The notes under the pieces are model-generated. The model did not search any database and was not told the origin of the DNA. It worked only from the letters and a program-made list of their open reading frames with translations. A program made the position numbers and the translations under genes. A DNA stretch of 64,000 nt from Fimenecus sp045543095 (GTDB taxonomy: Bacteria; Bacillota; Clostridia; Oscillospirales; Acutalibacteraceae): NCBI GenBank assembly GCA_045543095.1, contig JAZQMC010000002.1, positions 1-64,000 of the forward strand, in the 5' to 3' direction. This document shows positions 59,489-64,000 of this stretch, piece by piece (within the stretch, counting starts at the first letter, position 1; each line of letters begins with the position of its first letter).

Positions 59489-59522
59489 AAAAAATCACCT
59501 CGGTAATATTTTACCAAGGTGA
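59489..59522 (-). promoter_or_regulatory. Terminator-like hairpin containing the ribosome-binding site
   Basis: Reverse strand TCACCTTGGTAA, loop AATA, TTACCGAGGTGA (12 bp with one T-G), then T6 and ATG 59488. The hairpin can terminate the transporter operon, while its 3' arm GAGGTGA is the Shine-Dalgarno of the next ORF. Confidence 0.75.
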
Positions 59523-59536
59523 AATTAAAATATTCA

Positions 59537-60277
59537 TTATAAAACTTTTGAGAGGAAGTCTTTAAGTCTTGGGTTCTGCGGATTTGTGAAGAATTCTTCG
59601 GGAGTATTCTCTTCGATAATCTTACCCTCGTCCATAAAAATAACTCTTGTGCCCACTTCACGTGCAAAGCCCATTTCATGAGTAACAACAACCATTGTCA
59701 TACCCTCGCGTGCAAGGTCTTTCATAACGTCAAGCACTTCACCAACCATTTCAGGGTCAAGGGCAGATGTAGGCTCGTCAAAGAGCATTACTTCAGGTTC
59801 CATACAAAGAGCACGCACAATAGCAACACGCTGTTTCTGACCACCCGAAAGCTGTGAGGGATATGCTTCTGCTCTGTCTTCAAGTCCTACTCTTTTCAAC
59901 AATGCAAGTGCTTTCTCATTTGCTTCTTCCTTGCTTTTCTTAAGAAGTTGTGTAGGAGCAATCGTCATATTTTTTATGATATTCATATTGTTGAAGAGAT
60001 TAAAATGTTGGAACACCATACCCATCTTCTGACGGTGAATGTTAATATCAACCTTTTTATCTGTAATGTTGACACCATTGAAATTAATTGTTCCGCCCGT
60101 AGGCATCTCAAGAAGATTTAATGAGCGGAGAAATGTTGATTTACCACTTCCCGAAGGACCGATTATAACAACAACTTCGCCCTTTTTGATATCAGCATCA
60201 ATGCCGTCAAGAGCCTTAACCTGTCCACCAAGATAGTGCTTCTTAAGTCCCCTAACTTCAATAATATTATCGCTCAT
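59537..60277 (-). CDS. Polar amino acid ABC transporter, ATP-binding subunit
   Basis: 246 residues from ATG 60277 (GGAGG upstream). Walker A GPSGSGKSTFLRSLN, Q-loop MVFQHFNLFNNM, signature LSGGQKQRVAIVRAL, Walker B VMLFDEPTSALDPE and H-loop VVVTHEMGFA. GlnQ/ArtP type. Overlaps the permease end by 11 bases. Drives uptake of a polar amino acid such as Gln, Arg or cystine. Confidence 0.95.
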   Translation of the reverse strand: MSDNIIEVRGLKKHYLGGQVKALDGIDADIKKGEVVVIIGPSGSGKSTFLRSLNLLEMPTGGTINFNGVNITDKKVDINIHRQKMGMVFQHFNLFNNMNIIKNMTIAPTQLLKKSKEEANEKALALLKRVGLEDRAEAYPSQLSGGQKQRVAIVRALCMEPEVMLFDEPTSALDPEMVGEVLDVMKDLAREGMTMVVVTHEMGFAREVGTRVIFMDEGKIIEENTPEEFFTNPQNPRLKDFLSKVL

Positions 60278-61007
60278 TACGACGAAGCCTCCTTTCAATG
60301 ACAGCAACAATTTTGGTAAGCAGAACGACTGTCACAAGATATACAATTGCAACTGCAATAAGAGGCATAAATGCTTCGAATGTTATACCTCTAATTCTTT
60401 CACCTGCTTTTGTAAGGTCAAGAATTCCTACATAACCTGCAATTGATGTTTCCTTAAAAAGAGCGATAAGCTCATTAAGGAGTGTTGGAAGAGTTGACTT
60501 TATTGTCTGAGGAATCACAATGTGCATCATTGTCTGAAAATAACTAAATCCTAATGAACGACCTGCCTCAAACTGACCGTTATCTATTGACATAATACCG
60601 CCACGGAAAATTTCAGCAACATAAGCACCCGAGTTAAGACCAAAAGCAACAATCGCAATGGGAATATCATCTGCAGCAACAAGAATTACAAAATACCATA
60701 TCATAAGCTGAACAACAACAGGTACGCCTCGCATAACTGTTATATAAATTTTTGCAATTGCATTAAAGAATCTGAGAACATAGTACCCTATGCCACCTTT
60801 GATTCTCAAAGACTCTTCATTCTTGTCGTACGATGAACGGACGGCAGCCAAAATAACACCTACAACCAAACCGAGCAATAGTGCGAAAATTGTAATTACT
60901 ACCGAATTGACAAAGCCTTCAACAAGCCATTTCCAACGGTCATCGGTAATAAAGCACGAAATAAAAGTTTCTTTAAGTTCACTAAACCATAAACTTAGAG
61001 CGTTCAT
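60267..61007 (-). CDS. Polar amino acid ABC transporter, permease
   Basis: 246 residues with five membrane segments and the HisM/GlnP pattern: FVNSVVITIFALLLGLVVG, RGVPVVVQLMIWYF and the EAA-like loop AYVAEIFRGGIMSIDNGQFE-AGRSLG. Second gene of the transporter operon, 94 bases after the binding protein with a stabilising hairpin between. Confidence 0.93.
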   Translation of the reverse strand: MNALSLWFSELKETFISCFITDDRWKWLVEGFVNSVVITIFALLLGLVVGVILAAVRSSYDKNEESLRIKGGIGYYVLRFFNAIAKIYITVMRGVPVVVQLMIWYFVILVAADDIPIAIVAFGLNSGAYVAEIFRGGIMSIDNGQFEAGRSLGFSYFQTMMHIVIPQTIKSTLPTLLNELIALFKETSIAGYVGILDLTKAGERIRGITFEAFMPLIAVAIVYLVTVVLLTKIVAVIERRLRRNER

Positions 61008-61028
61008 ATAATGCTCCTCTCAATTAAT

Positions 61029-61051
61029 AAGGGCGGAAGTAAACCGCCCTT
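61029..61051. other. Hairpin between binding-protein and permease genes
   Basis: AAGGGCGG-AAGTAAA-CCGCCCTT without a clear T tract in the direction of transcription. Likely protects the mRNA of the binding protein and lowers permease expression. Confidence 0.6.
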
Positions 61052-61101
61052 TAATATGTGTTAAATTCAATGTTGAATTATACTACCCCACAAATTGTTT
61101 C

Positions 61102-61917
61102 TTATGCAGGAATGTATTCTTTGATAATCTTATCAATTGTGCCATCTGCCTGAAGTTCTGCAAGAGCCTTATTGATAGAATCAAGAAGTTCTGTGTTTTC
61201 CTTTGCAACACAGATTGCATAATCCTCATTAGCATATTCACCATCAAGAATTTTAAGACCTTCATTTGCAGCTACAAATGACTTTGCAGGCTCGTTATCA
61301 ATAATAACTGCTGTAACCTTGCCTGACTTGAGAGCCTGAACAGCGTCTGCACCTGTCTTGTAACGAATTACATTATCTTCACCGAAGCCCCATTTTGCAG
61401 GTACGTCTGAAGAATAGATATCACCTGTTGTATCCTGCTGAACACCAATCTTGATGCCTTCTTTAACACCTGCAGGATTTTCGTCTGCATCAAAACCTGT
61501 GTAGAAATCTTCAAAAGATACATATTCACTATCTGCAAGAACAATAACAGACTGAATACCTGTTGCATAACTTGTTGAGAAGTTTACACTTTTAAGTCTT
61601 TCGTCTGTAACTGTCATACCTGCCATACCCATGTCAAATTTACCTGACTGAACACCGCCGATAATAGCACCGAAATCAACATCCTTGATTTCAAGTGTCA
61701 TGCCAAGTTTTTCGGCAATAGCAGTTGCAATTTCAACGTCGATACCAACAAATTCGCCGCCTTCAACATACTCGTAAGGAGGGAATGCTGCGTTTGTTGC
61801 CATTACAAGAACTTTGTTCTCATCTTTTGGGTCTTCTTTGCCACCGCAAGCTGCGAAGCAACCTGTGATAAGTACAAGAGCGAGAACAACTGAAAGAACT
61901 TTAATCATTTTTTTCAT
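61102..61917 (-). CDS. Polar amino acid ABC transporter, substrate-binding lipoprotein
   Basis: 271 residues from ATG 61917 (AAGGAGTAG upstream). Signal peptide MKKMIKVLSVVLALVLITGC with lipobox ITGC (FAAC is an alternative Cys). The SBP_bac_3 fold: VMATNAAFPPYEYVEGG, EFVGIDVEIATAIAEKLG, DMGMAGMTVTDERL and ATGIQSVIVL. It captures an amino acid at the outer face. First gene of the operon. Confidence 0.94.
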   Translation of the reverse strand: MKKMIKVLSVVLALVLITGCFAACGGKEDPKDENKVLVMATNAAFPPYEYVEGGEFVGIDVEIATAIAEKLGMTLEIKDVDFGAIIGGVQSGKFDMGMAGMTVTDERLKSVNFSTSYATGIQSVIVLADSEYVSFEDFYTGFDADENPAGVKEGIKIGVQQDTTGDIYSSDVPAKWGFGEDNVIRYKTGADAVQALKSGKVTAVIIDNEPAKSFVAANEGLKILDGEYANEDYAICVAKENTELLDSINKALAELQADGTIDKIIKEYIPA

Positions 61918-61962
61918 TTTAAATCTACTCCTTTTTAAGTTGATTTGAATTTTTATGAGGTG

Positions 61963-61990
61963 ATTATACATCATTATTCAATTTTGTCAA
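61963..61990 (-). promoter_or_regulatory. Promoter of the ABC transporter operon
   Basis: Reverse strand TTGACA (61985-61990), 16-base spacer, TATAAT (61963-61968). Confidence 0.78.
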
Positions 61991-62023
61991 GTGTTTATAC
62001 ATAAAATCTTGTAAAAAACAAAA

Positions 62024-62069
62024 ATATACAGTGGATTTTTGTATTTTTATACATCTATTCACTGTATAT
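62024..62069 (-). terminator. gtrA terminator with nested palindrome
   Basis: Outer arms ATATACAGTG (62024-62033) and CACTGTATAT (62060-62069) are perfect. The loop contains a second palindrome TGTATTTTTATACA (62040-62053). A TTTTTGTTTTTT run follows on the reverse strand. Confidence 0.65.
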
Positions 62070-62074
62070 ACATA

Positions 62075-62524
62075 TTATTTATTCTTTTTAAATATAACTG
62101 CTTTACTGAAAATATAGTTTGAAAGCACAATAAAAATCTGTGCAAAGGTTTTTACAAGCAGTTCGCCCGCGGGAATTACCGTTTCAATAAACGAGGGCTC
62201 CCAAACAAAGCGGTCGGCGTGTGCCAAATCGATAAAGAGGAACGAAATTACAAGCTCAAGCCCATAAGAGAATACTCTTGCCCCTACGAACAGCACGAAT
62301 TCGCGAAAAGCCTCTTTACCCTTTGCCTTACTATTGAAAACGAAAACCTTGTTTGTGATATATGCAAAAAGTACCGCACCCGCCCAAGCAACGCTCAAAG
62401 CGAGATAATAATTTGCAGCCACTGCACGCAATGCAAAGTGAATTACATAATTCACCAAGGTGGTCAACGCACCGAAAACTATATATATAATCAATTCGCG
62501 ATATTTCTCAAAAAGTTTCTTCAT
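62075..62524 (-). CDS. GtrA-family membrane protein
   Basis: 149 residues with four membrane segments: YIVFGALTTLVNYVIHF at the start is the GtrA signature, with ITNKVFVFNSKAKG and FIVLSNYIFSKAVIFKK at the end. GtrA-like proteins are thought to flip or present polyprenyl-linked sugars for wall or surface polymers. Single gene. Confidence 0.88.
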   Translation of the reverse strand: MKKLFEKYRELIIYIVFGALTTLVNYVIHFALRAVAANYYLALSVAWAGAVLFAYITNKVFVFNSKAKGKEAFREFVLFVGARVFSYGLELVISFLFIDLAHADRFVWEPSFIETVIPAGELLVKTFAQIFIVLSNYIFSKAVIFKKNK

Positions 62525-62589
62525 AACAATATCCTTTGGTTTGATAGTATTATTTTATCACATTGTTTTGAGAATAGCAAATAAAATTA

Positions 62590-62611
62590 GGGCGAGGTCT
62601 TAGCCTCGCCC
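62590..62611. terminator. GC-rich hairpin between GH3 and gtrA
   Basis: GGGCGAGG-TCTTAG-CCTCGCCC. No long T tract; similar hairpins followed by (C)GTACTAC or CCTACTA occur at 22924-22947 and 41010-41034. Confidence 0.5.
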
Positions 62612-62658
62612 GTACTACCAACTATATTATTGTGTTTCTGTAAATTCAAAATGCCAAG

Positions 62659-63999
62659 TCAATCAAACTTTCTCTTTCTTATCATTAAAGGAACAATTAT
62701 TAACATAGCCAACACAAATATTCCGACTAACAACATTAAAAGATTACCTAAAGTGAAGAAACCGTTAGCATCACTATCGGGAATATTTGCACCTTGATTT
62801 GTGTTGCCATCATTACCCTGCTGATTATCGTTGTTTTCTTGATTATCATTCGGATTATCAGTCGGTGTATCCCCCGGCGGTACAGGATTTGTATCTGCAG
62901 GAGGATTATCATCTGTTCCGTCATTTTCATTGACAAAAGCGTTAGAATTCATCTTCATTCTGCAAATGTCATATACGCACAATCTCATTGCATTACCCAT
63001 ACCGATGGGGTCATTCTGATATGCGGTTTTAAGAGCATTTTTTGTCTGTGGTGCAGAAACTACATAGAGCATTGTAAGAATACCGCTGTTTCGTGCATAA
63101 ACTGCGAGTGCGGGGTCGAGGTATCCGTCACCTGTAAGGTCGATACTTGCATCGGTGATAACAAAACCGTCAAAGCCCCATTCATTTCTTAAAAGGTCAA
63201 TAAGAAGAGCCTGTGAACCACCACACCACTGATTTCCCAATCTGTTGTATGCGGTCATTATGCCGTAAGCCTTGCCCTCTTTTACGGAGATTTCAAAGGG
63301 TTCAAGATAAATTTCTCTGAGTGACTGTTCGCTAAGCCATGTATAAAGACCGTTTGACTGTCTGTTGGTTTCTTGGTCGTTTGCTACGAAATGCTTAATT
63401 GTAACAATAAGTCCCTTTGACTGTGCACCCTTTGTAACAGCAGCAGACATTTTACCTGAAAGCAACGGGTCTTCTGAAAAATACTCGTTGTTTCTGCCAC
63501 CCAAAGGACTGCGGTGAATATTACAACCCGGTGCATACCATACATGAGTGCCCAGTTCAACACCCTCTTGACCGATAGCTTTACCGAATTCTTCCGCCAA
63601 TTCATCATTCCATGTGCACGCAATAACAGTTGCAACGGGGAATGCAAGACCTGAATCCATATAGAGAAGTCCGCCCGAGCCTTTGATACTTGACGGGCCG
63701 TCATTATCGGATGTGGCAGGAATACCGAGTCTGTCAATGGCGGTTGTTTCATATCCGCAGTCGGTTATAAGAGCAATTTGCTCGTCAAGGGTCAACTGGT
63801 CAAGGAATTCATCCCATAATTCTTCGTTATCTGCAACATCGCTGAGTGTGATTGCACCTTCTTCATATTCTACACCCATTTTCGGTGCTTCGCCCTCTGT
63901 TGTGGGTGCGGGTCTTTGGTCGCTGTTAAGTACTTCTTCTGTTGCTTTATAATTTACAGGTGATTGAGGATATGTATTCACCACATCAGCACGTGACAT
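62659..63999 (-). CDS. Membrane-anchored GH3 beta-glucosidase-like protein, partial, permuted domain order
   Basis: The visible 446 residues are the C-terminal part; ATG 63999 at the window edge is probably internal. LSRADV-type start (SRADVVNTYPQSP) is the linker seen in permuted GH3 enzymes of rumen bacteria, where the C-domain precedes the catalytic barrel. The barrel has PATSDNDGPSSIKG, WYAPGCNIHRSPLGGRNNEYF, TIKHFVANDQETNR and GFDGFVITDASID (nucleophile Asp). Then a Pro/Asp/Asn/Gln-rich linker (about 370-410), a membrane helix and RKRKFD. It probably degrades oligosaccharides at the cell surface. Confidence 0.88.
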   Translation of the reverse strand: MSRADVVNTYPQSPVNYKATEEVLNSDQRPAPTTEGEAPKMGVEYEEGAITLSDVADNEELWDEFLDQLTLDEQIALITDCGYETTAIDRLGIPATSDNDGPSSIKGSGGLLYMDSGLAFPVATVIACTWNDELAEEFGKAIGQEGVELGTHVWYAPGCNIHRSPLGGRNNEYFSEDPLLSGKMSAAVTKGAQSKGLIVTIKHFVANDQETNRQSNGLYTWLSEQSLREIYLEPFEISVKEGKAYGIMTAYNRLGNQWCGGSQALLIDLLRNEWGFDGFVITDASIDLTGDGYLDPALAVYARNSGILTMLYVVSAPQTKNALKTAYQNDPIGMGNAMRLCVYDICRMKMNSNAFVNENDGTDDNPPADTNPVPPGDTPTDNPNDNQENNDNQQGNDGNTNQGANIPDSDANGFFTLGNLLMLLVGIFVLAMLIIVPLMIRKRKFD

Positions 64000-64000
64000 A

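Noticed and set aside
62036..62053. ArgR box near the amino acid transporter
   Set aside because: TGTATTTTTATACA resembles an ARG box, but it sits in the loop of the gtrA terminator, upstream of the promoter, and a match in AT-rich DNA is weak evidence.

Overview
The window looks like a chromosome segment of a low-GC, spore-forming anaerobe of the Clostridia, most like Oscillospiraceae/Ruminococcaceae gut or rumen bacteria. This is inferred from gene content and style: spoVAD and pdaB-type sporulation genes, a solitary rubredoxin, radical SAM proteins, a T-box, TTG starts with strong Shine-Dalgarno sequences, and plant-polysaccharide enzymes (GH13, GH51, GH43-like, permuted GH3). No rRNA, CRISPR array, prophage or intact insertion sequence was seen. 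The only classical mobile-element trace is the C-terminal end of a large serine recombinase at the left edge.

Layout. 1-1.7 kb: recombinase tail, an S51 peptidase-like gene with a LexA-box-like site, tRNA-Ala and a decayed tRNA. 1.8-7.7 kb: alpha/beta hydrolase lacking its nucleophile serine, GH13 alpha-glucosidase plus sugar transporter, rubredoxin, secreted EEP-family protein. 7.8-12.7 kb: two complete potassium uptake systems (TrkAH and KtrAB) converging on one terminator. 12.8-22.6 kb: alr, a pyrophosphatase-like/Nudix fusion, an LCP wall ligase, GH51 arabinofuranosidase, pdaB-type deacetylase, a phosphoribosyltransferase and an exported nuclease. 23-26.1 kb: GH43-like protein, M16 peptidase, radical SAM/SPASM protein. 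26.1-26.9 kb: an unusual array of mini-hairpins, then a five-tRNA operon (Val-Asp-Phe-Gly-Cys). 27.2-44.8 kb: metG-tatD, spoVAD, amino acid permease, cysK, proC-mscL, coaX plus an ECF S component, ylmH, an AlaX-type editing protein, fba and an acyltransferase. 44.9-45.4 kb: a divergent small-protein pair.

45.6-54.05 kb is an aromatic amino acid operon read leftwards: aroF-tyrA-aroB-aroA-aroC-pheA-aroE/K-aroQ. It covers all seven shikimate steps plus both arms to phenylpyruvate and 4-hydroxyphenylpyruvate. It is preceded by what reads as a complete ribosome-mediated attenuator, with a 28-residue leader peptide rich in Tyr and Phe. Next upstream is trpS, then a HAD phosphatase, then leuAB under a leucine-type T-box (56-59.2 kb). 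59.3-62.5 kb: a small ORF, a polar amino acid ABC transporter and a GtrA protein. The right edge cuts a membrane-anchored GH3.

The most unusual signal is not a gene. Intergenic spaces carry several related palindromic repeats: a GTCATTC...GAATGAC family (five copies), composites bounded by about 18-bp inverted ends, and hairpins whose stems vary from copy to copy while the triloop stays mostly GNA (GAA, GCA, GTA). The 26.1 kb array is built from the same kind of hairpin at a regular period. Two genes (pdaB and a 49-aa ORF) also share a layout in which the ribosome-binding site is the 3' arm of a terminator-like hairpin.
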